Below, piece after piece: positions 28,502 to 38,848 of a stretch of DNA of 64,000 nucleotides. The notes under the pieces are model-generated. The model had not been told where the DNA came from, ran no database searches, and was given only the letters and a program-made list of their open reading frames with translations. Numbering within the stretch: the first letter of the stretch is position 1; every line of letters starts with the position of its first letter. Position numbers and translations under genes: made by a program. Source of the stretch: Secundilactobacillus pentosiphilus (lineage in GTDB: Bacteria; Bacillota; Bacilli; Lactobacillales; Lactobacillaceae); contig NZ_BCMI01000012.1 of assembly GCF_002217985.1 (NCBI RefSeq), positions 1 through 64,000 on the forward strand, in the 5' to 3' direction.

Positions 28502-29419
28502 TTACTTAAAGGTCTTTTGTGCGTATGATTTAAACGAGACCCCCGCCTTATTAGCGGCAATCAAACCGTTTCTAATATCTTGATCTGAAAAACTGCCTGA
28601 TGATACACCAATTGACGATAAGGTTTTGCGGGCACTGGCAATCTGACCAGCCGTGATGGCTTTACCGTTGATCTCAGTTTGAGATTTTTTAACGGTAAAC
28701 TCATTGGACCCCTTATAGTTCTTGGCAGCTTGCTTTTCACTATCCGTTAAGCCCGAAGTAATGCCGTGGCTAGCTGCAGAACTATCGCTGTTTGCTGAAC
28801 TGTCAGAACTTGCAGAAGGCATGCTACTGCTTGAATCAACAGTACCATCTCCGTCATGATTAATGGCTTTATTGTTCGCACTGCGCAGTTCTACTGCTTT
28901 ATTGTAAATGTCGGTATAATAAGGTTCCTTGGCTTCAGCATCCTTAAAAATACGGTCCAAAGTTGAGTTGGAAGCCTCATAAGACTGCCCCTGATTTTGA
29001 GTTAACGCCTGGTCATAGACACCTTGGAAGGTCTCTGCTTTAAGCTGAACCGTTTTTAACACTTTAAGCGCTGTTTTAGCTCGGTTGCTTAAAGTTGAAA
29101 GCGCCGGTTTAGCGTTCTTAACTTTCATATAATCGGACTTTGCGGCATTAAACTCATGATCGGACATTGCCGATTCGGCTGACACAAAGTTTTGTGTTTG
29201 GGTCAAATAACCCTGCGCCTGTTTATCATTGGTGCGGTGGCGCAATGCGTCTTGGAAAGATGACTCAGCAATTGAATAGTTTTTCTTGTTGACCGCCTTC
29301 TTACCGGTCGTCATTGCCGCTGTATAAGCTTTCTGTGTAATATGATGACTGGTAAAGGTGACCCCGCCGACGATGGCAACGATCACAACAACCACAATGG
29401 TCCAGATCCACTTTTTCAC
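28502..29419 (-). CDS. Membrane-anchored extracellular protein with TPR-like helices
   Basis: About 305 residues. The frame is open far upstream, but the GTG at 29419 has AGGAGGAATTACA before it and gives MKKWIWTIVVVVIVAIVGG, a clean membrane anchor, so I use that start. Residues ~28-180 are alpha-helical with TPR-like spacing (KKAVNKKNYSIAESSFQDALRHRTND, ALKVLKTVQLKAETFQG). A Ser/Asp linker follows (~195-225), then a compact C-terminal region (SDSEKQAAKNY..., EINGKAITAGQIASARKTLSS). The type resembles lactobacillar proteins annotated as cell-surface or stress proteins, but I recognise no function. Divergent from cfa. Confidence 0.75.
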   Translation of the reverse strand: MKKWIWTIVVVVIVAIVGGVTFTSHHITQKAYTAAMTTGKKAVNKKNYSIAESSFQDALRHRTNDKQAQGYLTQTQNFVSAESAMSDHEFNAAKSDYMKVKNAKPALSTLSNRAKTALKVLKTVQLKAETFQGVYDQALTQNQGQSYEASNSTLDRIFKDAEAKEPYYTDIYNKAVELRSANNKAINHDGDGTVDSSSSMPSASSDSSANSDSSAASHGITSGLTDSEKQAAKNYKGSNEFTVKKSQTEINGKAITAGQIASARKTLSSIGVSSGSFSDQDIRNGLIAANKAGVSFKSYAQKTFK

Positions 29420-29588
29420 TGTAATTCCTCCTACTTTAGGTATCATATTCATCATTATAACATGTTGCCAATCCTTACGGCAGTTGCGTTTCATAAGATT
29501 ATCCAATGCGAAGATCATCCCAGCTTGACGGTTAAGCGTATAATTAACGTTGAAAGACATTATTGCATAGAGAGAGGATTGAAACTTC

Positions 29589-30761
29589 ATGCTTGAAAAG
29601 ACGTTTTACAAAACCTTTCTGAGCCGTTCATTCAATATCCCAGTTAAAGTAACGTACTGGGACGGCAAAACAGAAACTTATGGGGATGGCGACCCCGAGG
29701 TTCACATTACTTTGAACGAGCCAATTCCCATCGGGGACATTCGTAAGAACGCATCGATTGCGCTTGGTGAAGGTTACATGGATAAGAAAATTGAAATCGA
29801 CGGCAGTATCGAAAAGCTGATCACTTCAGCCTATGAAACTGCTAACAGCTTCTTTCATAACAATAAGTTTATCCACTTCTTGCCAAAGCAAAAACACGAT
29901 GAGAAGGAAAGCAAGCAGGACATCCAAAGCCATTACGATTTAGGTAATGATTTCTATAAATTATGGCTTGATAAAACGATGACGTATTCCTGTGCTTACT
30001 TTGAACATCCCGATGATGACCTGACAACCGCACAGATTAATAAAGTGCATCACATCATCAATAAACTCAACCCGCAACCTGGTCGAACCTTACTTGATAT
30101 CGGTTGCGGCTGGGGGACTTTGATGCTGACAGCTGCTAAGGAATACCACTTAAAGGTTACTGGTGTCACGTTAAGCCAGGAACAATACGACCTCGTTTCG
30201 CAACGGATCAAGGATGACCACTTAGAAGACGTGGCTGAAGTACTATTGGTGGATTACCGCGAGTTAGGCGATCGCCAGTGGGATTACGTCACCTCTGTCG
30301 GCATGTTCGAACACGTCGGCGAAGAAAACCTCGGTCAGTATTTCAAGGACGTTGCCAAATATCTCAGGCCTAACGGTGTGGCGTTAATTCACGGTATCAC
30401 CCGGCAAGGTAAGGGTGCCAATAACGGCTGGCTAAATAAGTGGATTTTCCCGGGTGGCTACGTACCGGGTCTGACAGAAAACATCCAGCACATGTTGGAT
30501 GCTGGCCTGCAAATCGATGACTTGGAACCACTACGACGTCACTATCAAAAGACTACGGAAATTTGGGATAAAAACTTTAAAATGCATGAAGCGGAAATCA
30601 CAAAAATGATGGACGAACGCTTCGTTAGGATGTGGGACTTGTATCTGCAGGCATGCAGTGCATCGTTTGCATCGGGCAATATTGATGTGATGCAGTTCTT
30701 GTTGTCAAAGGGACCTTCTTCAAGGGAGTTGCCGATGACGAGGGGGTATATGTTGAAGTAA
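29589..30761 (+). CDS. cfa: Cyclopropane-fatty-acyl-phospholipid synthase
   Basis: A 390-residue SAM-dependent enzyme that adds a methylene bridge to unsaturated acyl chains of membrane phospholipids, giving lactobacillic acid and acid/ethanol tolerance. The SAM-binding motif [16 protein letters not shown] lies near residue 170, [11 protein letters not shown] near 235 and GGYVPGL near 300, all typical. Length is normal. Start after GAGGATTG. The TAA stop (30759-30761) runs directly into palindromic element A1. Two more full and two half copies fill the 640 bp downstream, and no standard terminator is seen until the hairpin at 31322. Confidence 0.95.
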   Translation: MLEKTFYKTFLSRSFNIPVKVTYWDGKTETYGDGDPEVHITLNEPIPIGDIRKNASIALGEGYMDKKIEIDGSIEKLITSAYETANSFFHNNKFIHFLPKQKHDEKESKQDIQSHYDLGNDFYKLWLDKTMTYSCAYFEHPDDDLTTAQINKVHHIINKLNPQPGRTLLDIGCGWGTLMLTAAKEYHLKVTGVTLSQEQYDLVSQRIKDDHLEDVAEVLLVDYRELGDRQWDYVTSVGMFEHVGEENLGQYFKDVAKYLRPNGVALIHGITRQGKGANNGWLNKWIFPGGYVPGLTENIQHMLDAGLQIDDLEPLRRHYQKTTEIWDKNFKMHEAEITKMMDERFVRMWDLYLQACSASFASGNIDVMQFLLSKGPSSRELPMTRGYMLK

Positions 30762-30877
30762 GGTGCGAAACCAGGCGGTTAGAGAGCGGAGTGTAAGGTA
30801 ACTCAGCCGGAAATCCTGGGCTTGGATTTATGGCTGAGTTGCCTTACATGCAGCTCTCTGCCTGGTGGAGCCCGATT
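30762..30877 (+). repeat. Palindromic element, full copy (A1), abutting the cfa stop
   Basis: Starts GTGCGAAACC at the base after the cfa TAA. Arms: CCAGGC / GCCTGG, GAGAGC / GCTCTC, loop GGAG / TGCA, TGTAAGGTAACTCAGCC / GGCTGAGTTGCCTTACA (one G-U), tip AAATCC...GGATTT, then GGTGGAGCCCGATT. Confidence 0.9.
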
Positions 30878-30884
30878 AAAGTAA

Positions 30885-31013
30885 GGTGCGAAACCAGGCG
30901 GTTAGAGACTGGAGCGTAAGCTACTTTCATCGGAAATCCCCGAACTTGGGATTTGTGATGAAAGTGGCTTACGTGCAAGTCTCTGCCTGGTGGAGCCCGA
31001 TTCGGCTATATAA
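30885..31013 (+). repeat. Palindromic element, full copy (A2)
   Basis: Arms: CCAGGC / GCCTGG, GAGACT / AGTCTC, loop GGAG / TGCA, CGTAAGCTACTTTCATC / GATGAAAGTGGCTTACG, tip AAATCCC...GGGATTT. It ends CCCGATTCGGCTATATAAC, the joint to half copy A3. Confidence 0.9.
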
Positions 31014-31087
31014 CATTGTAAATCCTGGGTTTGGGATTTATAGTCAGGCCGCTTTACATGCAGCTCTCTGCCTGGTGGAGCCCGATT
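31014..31087 (+). repeat. Palindromic element, half copy (A3)
   Basis: Only the tip (AAATCC...GGGATTT) and right arm (CTTTACA, TGCA, GCTCTC, TGCCTGG) plus the terminal GGTGGAGCCCGATT are present. With A2 it forms a 210-bp unit that is repeated as A4+A5. Confidence 0.85.
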
Positions 31088-31094
31088 AAAGTAA

Positions 31095-31223
31095 GGTGCG
31101 GAACCAGGCGGTTAGAGACTGGAGCGTAAGCCACTTTCATCGGAAATCCCCGAACTTGGGATTTGTGATGAAAGTGGCTTACGTGCAAGTCTCTGCCTGG
31201 TGGAGCCCGATTCGGCTATATAA
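31095..31223 (+). repeat. Palindromic element, full copy (A4)
   Basis: Nearly identical to A2 and offset from it by exactly 210 bp. Its long arm is perfectly paired (CGTAAGCCACTTTCATC / GATGAAAGTGGCTTACG) where A2 has one G-U. Confidence 0.9.
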
Positions 31224-31296
31224 CATTATAAATCCCGGGTTTGGATTTATAGTGTCAATGCGTTACGTGCAAGTCTCTGCCTGGCGGAGCCCGATT
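31224..31296 (+). repeat. Palindromic element, half copy (A5)
   Basis: Tip and right arm only. It diverges from A3 in the arm (GTCAATGCGTTACG versus GTCAGGCCGCTTTACA), so the two 210-bp units are not a very recent duplication throughout. Confidence 0.8.
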
Positions 31297-31321
31297 CAGC
31301 TACACAAAAGTGAACAGCCAA

Positions 31322-31356
31322 AAAGCAGCGCAACCCCAAACGGATTGCGCTGCTTT
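31322..31356. terminator. Terminator of azlCD
   Basis: Perfect 12-bp stem AAAGCAGCGCAA / TTGCGCTGCTTT with an 11-base loop. A5 on the left gives a U-tract on the minus strand, where azlD ends at 31405; on the plus side it may also stop cfa read-through. Confidence 0.85.
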
Positions 31357-31404
31357 ACTATTCAAAGGACTAAAAGTCCCAAGTTTTCAATTTAACTAAA
31401 CGCC

Positions 31405-31749
31405 TCACAATACAACTGCCAGTAAGAACACGCTGACTAGGCCCACCACTACGGAAAGCGCCATCGACCGTGTAAAGTAGGCAACTAGACCTACAATAAC
31501 TGAAGCGATGATCTCCGGCACGTGATGGATGACATCGAACTGATAGGTTGGACTCACGAAAACGTCCTTAACCACCAGCGCGGTGAACAGTGAAACTGGA
31601 ATAAATTTCATCCATTCATTGAACCATTCCGGAATTTTACGCTGGGTAAAAATCTTGATCGGTATGTATCGTGGCGCAAACGCCACGAAAAAACCCAAGA
31701 TAACTAATAAGAGATGTTGCGCTGTATTCCAGTGATTTACTGCTGTCAT
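31405..31749 (-). CDS. azlD: AzlD-type branched-chain amino acid export subunit
   Basis: A 114-residue membrane protein with three to four helices, the small partner of AzlC. The family pattern FAPRYIPIKIF followed by IPEWFNEWMKFIPVSLFTALVVKDVF is clear; the last half is two hydrophobic helices (IIASVIVGLVAYFTRSMALSVVVGLVSVFLLAVVL). Length is normal (about 105-115). The start has TAGGGGA upstream. It begins 17 bp after the azlC stop, so the two are co-transcribed. AzlCD pairs export or exchange branched-chain amino acids or their analogues. Confidence 0.9.
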   Translation of the reverse strand: MTAVNHWNTAQHLLLVILGFFVAFAPRYIPIKIFTQRKIPEWFNEWMKFIPVSLFTALVVKDVFVSPTYQFDVIHHVPEIIASVIVGLVAYFTRSMALSVVVGLVSVFLLAVVL

Positions 31750-31766
31750 ATCTGTCCCCTACTTAA

Positions 31767-32555
31767 CTAATTCTCGTCTGACTCTTCTTCAACTGCCGCT
31801 TCTTTGCTGCCAGGGCTACTAACCTTATAAAGAAGGTGGCTCCCCGGTTTTTTATTACGTAAGTAATGCTCCAAAGCAAATCCGATAAACGATGAAATTA
31901 AGGTCGAAATAACTAATCCTAAGGTACTCTTCGTCAGTACCAGGAAGAATACCGCCAGTACTGCTGCGATTAAACCAATGAATATGGTTAACCGGTTTTT
32001 GACCTGCATAATAATCATGTAGAGGAACAGTGCGGTAAGCGCAAAATGAACGACCGTTAAATCAATTTTTAACGCGCTCCCGACCAAACTGCCGATAATA
32101 TTACTAACGGTCCAAAAAAGTAGGGAGTAGTGTTCAACCATCAATGCTTCTCGCGGTGTCCACTTTTTGTCCGTGGCAAACTTTAAATAGTTTACCGCGT
32201 AGTTTTCATCGTTCATCGAGACCGCAAAAATCAGTTTAAACCGTTCAGAGGTGCCAATCAGGTATTTTGATAAACTTGATCCAAGCAATGCGTATCGCAA
32301 TTCCAAGAAGAACAGCATCAGCACAATGGACAGCAGCGGTGCGTTAATTGTCAGCATGGACGCAATCATAAATTGCGCACCACCTGAAAAAATAAAAATT
32401 GACACAAGCCCGGTTAGAATCGTATTGAATCCAGCCGCGTGCAAAAGCACACCGCAGGCCAATCCGATAGGAATGTAACTTAAGTTCAGCGGCATTGCAA
32501 CACTTAATGTTGAACGCCATTTGGGCTCATTAGGGTTTGGCACTTGTTTTATCAA
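31767..32555 (-). CDS. azlC: AzlC-type branched-chain amino acid export permease
   Basis: A 262-residue membrane protein with about seven helices. The AzlC hallmarks are the N-terminal AMPLNLSYIPIGLACGVLLHAAG, IFSGGAQFMIASML, FFLELRYALLGSSLS and FAVSMNDENYAV. I choose the TTG at 32555 because GGAGG lies eight bases before it; the ATG five codons earlier lies inside that binding site. The acidic C-terminal tail (EAAVEEESDEN) is longer than usual. First gene of the azlCD operon; no regulator gene is adjacent. Confidence 0.9.
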   Translation of the reverse strand: MIKQVPNPNEPKWRSTLSVAMPLNLSYIPIGLACGVLLHAAGFNTILTGLVSIFIFSGGAQFMIASMLTINAPLLSIVLMLFFLELRYALLGSSLSKYLIGTSERFKLIFAVSMNDENYAVNYLKFATDKKWTPREALMVEHYSLLFWTVSNIIGSLVGSALKIDLTVVHFALTALFLYMIIMQVKNRLTIFIGLIAAVLAVFFLVLTKSTLGLVISTLISSFIGFALEHYLRNKKPGSHLLYKVSSPGSKEAAVEEESDEN

Positions 32556-32892
32556 GAATGATGCCTCCATAAAAGGTAAAGTGGCGAAGCAGACGATTAG
32601 AGAGCAGCAGCAAAGATAATTCTCCAGCTGCTGACGCCGTATAGGACAAGCAAATCATTCAGTTTGAAATTACTTTCCTGTCCAAACATGCATCCGCTCC
32701 ACAAATCGACAATTACACAATACAAGGTCATTTTACCATGTTTCATTCTGTTTTCCTACGGTGTTTTCACAAGTTAACTGGACAATAAAACAGTAAGTTT
32801 AATTTGTGCAATCTTATTTCATAATAAATAGCAAACTATCTAGCAATCAAAAAGAATAAAGTTCGTATCCACACTTTAAGCTACTTTAAGAT
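32556..32892. other. 337-bp intergenic region between azlC and dacA
   Basis: No gene. At 32578-32610 the sequence GTGGCGAAGCAGACGATTAG resembles the left end of the palindromic elements but has no matching right arm, so it may be a decayed copy. The azlC promoter should lie here; no clear terminator for dacA is seen. Confidence 0.4.
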
Positions 32893-34188
32893 TTAAAATA
32901 ATGACAAGAAATCACGCCAAGTACGAACTAGCCAATTTGCCTGTTTTATATTATAAATAGTTTTAACCGGTAAGCTGACCGTGTCTGAATCGTCAATTTG
33001 TGAAATTGTCTTTCCGGCTAGTGTTAACCGTACTTTTCCGACCGTGGTATTAGCTGCCAGCGGTGCTTTCAGACCATCTTTCTCTTGATGACCGGTATCG
33101 ATCAGTAATTGTGATTTGAGCTGTGTTCTTGACTGGCGTTTTCCAAGCCAAACCGTTGTTGGCTTAGCTGCGGTGATTTCCGCCGTTTTTACTTTACCCA
33201 TAGGTACCTTAACGTTACTCAATTGGTAAGTCTGAGTGTTCAAGGTCACCGGCCGATAGCTGGCATAGACCCAGTCCATCAAATATCGGGTCTGCACAAA
33301 CCGGGCCGGATCGCCGGTTTTTTTGTTCTGCGCGTGCATCACAACGGTGATGATACGGTGGCCATGTTTAGAAACGGTGCCGGTGAAATTACCGCCAGCA
33401 GCCTTTGAAGTCCCCGTTTTTAATCCATCCACCGGCAGATTTGATTGATACTGACTCAATCCCCTTAGCATCATATCCCAATTCTGCATACGGGTTTGAC
33501 TACTGCCGCCCTTATCAAACCAAGCTTTACTCAACTGCGTAGTTTGCAAAATCTCCGGATAATCCTTTAAAAGGACCTGCGCTAAACGGGCAACGTCCTG
33601 AGCCGACATGGTATTCTCATCGTTTTTGGCAACTGATGGATAGCCTAACTTACCAGCCTGACCGTTAGTGATCCCCGAAGCCGTTACGATGTGCGCGCTG
33701 GTCAAATGAAGCTGCTTTGCAGTTGTCCGCATCTTATCTATGAACCGGTGCGGACTGCCCGAAACGGCGTTGCCAAGTGCGGAAACCGCCCCATTGGCCG
33801 AAGTAATTAGACTTGCCTGGTACAGCTCGCGAACGGTGTATGTCCGATTGGCACTTAACGGTACGTTAGTAAGATCAGGATTACGGCTCATCTTGGCGAT
33901 CTCTGGGCTGATCGCCACTTGCTGGTTCCAGTGCAATCGGCCAGCCTTAATTTCTCTTAAAACAATGTAAACCGATAATAGCTTAGTCATAGAAGCAATC
34001 GGCAGCTTCTGCTGATCGTTTTTCTGGTACAGGATCTGGCCAGTATTGGCATCAACCGCAATCGCTGATTTAACCTGTAAATCGGGGGTAGCTGCTCTAG
34101 CACTAAACCCGCCGAACAATAACGTCACCACGAAAACGCACAAAAATAGCCCGAATCGCAAGCTATATTTAGGAGATTTATTTAACAT
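32893..34188 (-). CDS. dacA: D-alanyl-D-alanine carboxypeptidase (PBP5-type)
   Basis: A 431-residue exported penicillin-binding protein that trims D-Ala from peptidoglycan stem peptides. Signal peptide ~10-32. Active-site motifs: SMTK with nucleophile Ser66 (IASMTKLLS), SAN in LITSANGAVSAL (~145), and KTG in DGLKTGTSKAAG (~245). A C-terminal beta domain and an amphipathic end (NWLVRTWRDFLSLF) fit membrane anchoring. The start follows GGAGGGAATT, so the frame's upstream extension is not used. It lies 16 bp after the histidine kinase and is the last gene of an RR-HK-DacA operon, linking the two-component system to cell-wall maturation. Confidence 0.93.
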   Translation of the reverse strand: MLNKSPKYSLRFGLFLCVFVVTLLFGGFSARAATPDLQVKSAIAVDANTGQILYQKNDQQKLPIASMTKLLSVYIVLREIKAGRLHWNQQVAISPEIAKMSRNPDLTNVPLSANRTYTVRELYQASLITSANGAVSALGNAVSGSPHRFIDKMRTTAKQLHLTSAHIVTASGITNGQAGKLGYPSVAKNDENTMSAQDVARLAQVLLKDYPEILQTTQLSKAWFDKGGSSQTRMQNWDMMLRGLSQYQSNLPVDGLKTGTSKAAGGNFTGTVSKHGHRIITVVMHAQNKKTGDPARFVQTRYLMDWVYASYRPVTLNTQTYQLSNVKVPMGKVKTAEITAAKPTTVWLGKRQSRTQLKSQLLIDTGHQEKDGLKAPLAANTTVGKVRLTLAGKTISQIDDSDTVSLPVKTIYNIKQANWLVRTWRDFLSLF

Positions 34189-34204
34189 AATTCCCTCCAT
34201 AGGA

Positions 34205-35380
34205 TCATTTTTTATGATCATCTTTTAATTGAGTTCCATTTTTAACTGGTAAATGAATAATGAACCGGGTCAGTTCATCGGTTGACGTCACGTAGATGTA
34301 GCCGCCATGCCGATCAACAATACTTTGAGCAATCGCCAGCCCTAATCCAGTTCCGCCCGTTGCCTTAGACCGCGATCCTTCAACCCGATAAAACCGTTCA
34401 AAGACCTGCGATAACGCAGCTTCTGGAATCTTTTTGCCGTCATTTTCCACGCTAATGACAACTTGCTGATCATCCGGCTGTTCGGCCCGCAAATTAATGT
34501 GTTTACCGCCCTGACCATACTTCAAAGCATTGGTAATCAAGTTATTGAACACCCGACCCAGCTTCTCCGCATCCGCTTCAATGTGAATCGGTTTATCGGG
34601 AACCTCAATGTTAATGGCCATGCCCTTCTCGCCAGCTTCCAGTTCAAAACTGGCTTCCAGCTGCTCTAACATTTGACCAATGTCTAACGTAGCAATCGAT
34701 AACGGCGTATCGGTCTGGCGCATTTTCGTATAAACAAATAAGTCATCCACTAAAGACTTCATCTGTTTAGCTTTATTGTAGGCGGTATTCGTATATTTCA
34801 AGAGGTCTTCTTCGGAATGGTACTGTCGATCTTCCACCAATCCAAGGTAGCCAATAATGGAGGTTAACGGCGTCCGTAAATCGTGGCTGACGTTGGTGAT
34901 CAAATCGTCCTTTGATTTCTCGATTCGCCGTTCTTCATCCATTGAGGCAATGACGGAGTCCACCAGCGCGTTCACTGAAGTGATCACCCGTTGTGTTTCC
35001 CCCTTGATCGTAAACGGAATACGGTGGTCAAAATGGCCGTTGGCAATGTAATGCAGTTCATCAATAATGTGCCGTAATTGCATTTGCCGGTAACGGCGAA
35101 TCAGCCGCCAGTAAACAACCCCTGCATCAAACAGGATCATCAAGACAATGAAGATGTTTTCCCAGCTCCAAAGCTGATAGTGAGCGGGTCCGATAATGAT
35201 CGAGCGCTTGATGATGAAGATCCCGTCTTGAAGACCTGGGTTCGTCTGAATCATTTCGTTTAAAAGGACGATCACCGACAAATTAAGCAACAGCAAAAGC
35301 ACGACGGTCACGATACCTTCCATGATCAGCGCGCTTTTTTCCCTGCCTGTGAGCTTCATTGCCTTACCGTCTGTATTCAT
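34205..35380 (-). CDS. Sensor histidine kinase, cell-envelope type
   Basis: A 391-residue membrane kinase. Two helices (~20-42 and ~75-95) flank a short extracytoplasmic segment of about 35 residues, followed by HAMP-like sequence (~100-150). The HisKA domain has the phospho-acceptor His166 in NVSHDLRTPLTSIIGYL; HATPase motifs are NNLITNALKYG (N box) and GGTGLGLAIA (G box). The start at MNTDGKAMKL follows AGGGGAAAT, seven bases after the regulator's stop. The short sensor loop and the D,D-carboxypeptidase partner resemble VanS-like, intramembrane-type sensing of wall stress (inference). Signal unknown. Confidence 0.93.
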   Translation of the reverse strand: MNTDGKAMKLTGREKSALIMEGIVTVVLLLLLNLSVIVLLNEMIQTNPGLQDGIFIIKRSIIIGPAHYQLWSWENIFIVLMILFDAGVVYWRLIRRYRQMQLRHIIDELHYIANGHFDHRIPFTIKGETQRVITSVNALVDSVIASMDEERRIEKSKDDLITNVSHDLRTPLTSIIGYLGLVEDRQYHSEEDLLKYTNTAYNKAKQMKSLVDDLFVYTKMRQTDTPLSIATLDIGQMLEQLEASFELEAGEKGMAINIEVPDKPIHIEADAEKLGRVFNNLITNALKYGQGGKHINLRAEQPDDQQVVISVENDGKKIPEAALSQVFERFYRVEGSRSKATGGTGLGLAIAQSIVDRHGGYIYVTSTDELTRFIIHLPVKNGTQLKDDHKK

Positions 35381-35387
35381 ATTTCCC

Positions 35388-36077
35388 CTAATGTGTTTCA
35401 ATCTTGTATCCGACACCCCAAACCGTTTGAATGACCTTCTCGCCGCCAGTTGCTTCTTCGATCTTATCCCGCAAATGTGATACGTGGACCATGACCGTCT
35501 TAGCGGAAACAATCGACTCCTGACGCCATACCCGTTCGAAGATCTCGTCAGCTGAGAAGACCCGGTTAGGATGACTAGCTAACAGGTATAGAATTCCAAA
35601 TTCTAAGGCCGTCAGATTCACCAGCTTACCCGCTAAGGTCTTCACTTCATGGGAGTCCTTGTTAATGGTCAATGAACCAATATCAAGCACGTCTGGCTTT
35701 TCGTCAGTCACGTGATCGGAAGCCCGACGCAGCAATGACTTGACCCGTGCCATAACTTCCAGCGGATTAAACGGCTTAGTCACGTAATCATCACCGCCAC
35801 TGACTAGGCCTTGAATCTTATCCATATCATCGGTTTTCGCAGACAAAATCAAAATCGGCAGTTCAGAATCCTTACGAACTTCCTTAATGACTTCGATACC
35901 GCTCATTTCAGGCATCATAATATCCAAAATCATCAGTCCGATATCCGGTGTGGTATGCAGCTTAGTCAGCGCTTCTTTACCATTGTAGGCGGTAATTGGT
36001 TCATAACCCTCGTTTTTAATGTAGATTTCCAGCAATTGTGCAATTTCTTTATCGTCGTCAACAACTAAAATTTTCAT
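35388..36077 (-). CDS. OmpR/PhoB-family response regulator
   Basis: A 229-residue regulator. The receiver domain (1-115) has the acidic pocket DDD (7-9), phospho-acceptor Asp52 in LDIMMPEMSG, and Lys in DDYVTKPFNP. The winged-helix output domain (~130-229) has LTALEFGILYLLASHPNRVFS and KTVMVHVSHLRDKIE, ending VWGVGYKIE. The start at MKILVVDDD is supported by AAGGAG; the 18-codon upstream extension lacks a site. First gene of the operon with its kinase and DacA. Its targets outside the operon cannot be seen. Confidence 0.95.
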   Translation of the reverse strand: MKILVVDDDKEIAQLLEIYIKNEGYEPITAYNGKEALTKLHTTPDIGLMILDIMMPEMSGIEVIKEVRKDSELPILILSAKTDDMDKIQGLVSGGDDYVTKPFNPLEVMARVKSLLRRASDHVTDEKPDVLDIGSLTINKDSHEVKTLAGKLVNLTALEFGILYLLASHPNRVFSADEIFERVWRQESIVSAKTVMVHVSHLRDKIEEATGGEKVIQTVWGVGYKIETH

Positions 36078-36274
36078 GATTTTTGAGTTCTCCTTATTAT
36101 TCAAGCAATCGATCAAAATGGCCTTAGCCACTTATTCGTGAGCAATCCGTGAGCGTAATTCAACCACCCCGTTTGCTTAGGTCTATCTTACCAAAAGATA
36201 ATCAGTCATTCATTATTATTCCGTTAATTTAAGGTTCTCATTAAATTCTACAGCAGATTTCTGGAATAAACAAA

Positions 36275-36319
36275 AGAAGCCCAAAGAGAAATCTAATTGA
36301 TAACCTCTCTCAGGCTTCT
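36275..36319 (-). terminator. Terminator of guaB
   Basis: Nested stem AGAAGCC / GGCTTCT with inner AGAGA / TCTCT, followed on the minus strand by TTTTGTTTATT. It lies 23 bp after the guaB stop. Confidence 0.8.
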
Positions 36320-36341
36320 AAACGTCTTTAAACTGGTTTAA

Positions 36342-37785
<1,444 letters not shown>

Positions 37786-38553
37786 TTATTTACGACGGGT
37801 TGGTGCTGTACTGCCAAAAAAGCCCTGGGTCAATTTGTAATGGCTTTTGACGACGAATGATGTCAAAGCGCCAAATACCCCAACAATAAGCATTGGCCAT
37901 GCACCGATAGCTGGGTTCAAATAACTTGGCAGCATTGATGTCAATGTGAATAACAGCAACCATAGAACTAGGAATGCCAACGCAGATAAGACCCGAATCC
38001 AAAGCGAGTACTTATGTTCACGTTTGGCATCGAAAGCCCGTGGAATAATCGGTAACGCTAATCCTGCAATCACTGAAGATAAAATGATTGAGAACATGCC
38101 GACTGCTTGATTATCCTTCTGTGAAGCCGGTGCAAACAGGAACATGAGGCCAAACATAAAGCAGAACATCGTGAAAAAGTTCATCCCGTTATAAAGTACA
38201 CTTGGCCAGTAGGGGTCCGTGGCACCAGCCGGCCGTTTGGGCCCTTCAACAATCTCTTTAATACGGGCGTCAATATCACTGCCGTACAAGTTACGGGCGG
38301 TTTTACCCGTTTTTTGGCCTTCCAGCAGTTCACTCGTCGTCTGCTTGACGATTTCTGCCTTCTTTTCGGTCGTTAGCTGAGTTGCTTCCAACGCCTGGTT
38401 AAACCGGAATAAATAGTCTGCATTCCGTTTAGTCAAACCAATGTTATCGAAAGCAGCCCGCTCATTTTTAGCTGCACTATTACGATCCTGGTGAACAGCA
38501 GCGTTACGTTGACGCTGCTGCGCACTAGCATTGCGTTTATCATTCTCGCTCAA
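37786..38553 (-). CDS. DUF1129 family membrane protein
   Basis: A 255-residue protein with a hydrophilic N-terminal half rich in Gln/Arg/Asn, then four membrane helices (~125-145, 150-172, 185-208, 215-240). The cytosolic segment TKRNADYLFRFNQALEATQLTTEKKAEIVKQTTSELLEGQKTGKTA-type pattern and VEGPKRPAGATDPYWPSVLYNGMNFF identify the DUF1129 family, restricted to lactobacilli and relatives. Function unknown. The start is TTG after GGAG. In lactobacilli this gene follows ychF near the origin, as here, though two palindromic elements (B3, B4) now separate them by 295 bp. Confidence 0.85.
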   Translation of the reverse strand: MSENDKRNASAQQRQRNAAVHQDRNSAAKNERAAFDNIGLTKRNADYLFRFNQALEATQLTTEKKAEIVKQTTSELLEGQKTGKTARNLYGSDIDARIKEIVEGPKRPAGATDPYWPSVLYNGMNFFTMFCFMFGLMFLFAPASQKDNQAVGMFSIILSSVIAGLALPIIPRAFDAKREHKYSLWIRVLSALAFLVLWLLLFTLTSMLPSYLNPAIGAWPMLIVGVFGALTSFVVKSHYKLTQGFFGSTAPTRRK

Positions 38554-38600
38554 ATTGGAATCTCCTTTTCTGGTTGGATTGGGGTGGTCTAATTTTATAT

Positions 38601-38723
38601 AGCTGAAACGTGTTCCGCCAAGCAGATAGCTGCATGTAAGTCAGTTCCGGTATAAATCCAAGACCAGGATTTTTACCGGAACCGCCTTACACTCCGCTAT
38701 CTAACCGCTTGGCTACACACTCT
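38601..38723 (-). repeat. Palindromic element, full copy (B3)
   Basis: Minus-strand sense: CCAAGC / GCTTGG, GATAGC / GCTATC, loop GGAG / TGCA, TGTAAGGCGGTTCCGGTA / TACCGGAACTGACTTACA, tip AAATCC...GGATTT. The outer stem differs from the A copies by a compensating base-pair change (CCAGGC/GCCTGG to CCAAGC/GCTTGG). Confidence 0.88.
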
Positions 38724-38727
38724 GCTT

Positions 38728-38848
38728 TTGAAACGTGCTCCGCCAAGCAGGGAGTTGCATATAAGTCACTTTTGACACAAATCCCAGGTTCGAGGATTTC
38801 TGTCAAAAGCGCCTTATACTCCACTCCCTAACCGCTTGGTTCCGCACT
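38728..38848 (-). repeat. Palindromic element, full copy (B4), abutting the ychF stop
   Basis: Begins AGTGCGGAACC directly after the ychF TAG, in sense orientation. Arms: CCAAGC / GCTTGG, GGGAGT / ACTCCC, loop GGAG / TGCA, TATAAGGCGCTTTTGACA / TGTCAAAAGTGACTTATA, tip AAATCC...GGGATTT. Confidence 0.88.

Noticed and set aside
30762-31296. CRISPR array or insertion sequence downstream of cfa
   Set aside because: Units are long palindromes with unequal half copies, no unique spacers of constant length, and no transposase gene.
32578-32700. Another full copy of the palindromic element
   Set aside because: Only the first ~30 bases resemble the left end; no complementary right arm or conserved tip.
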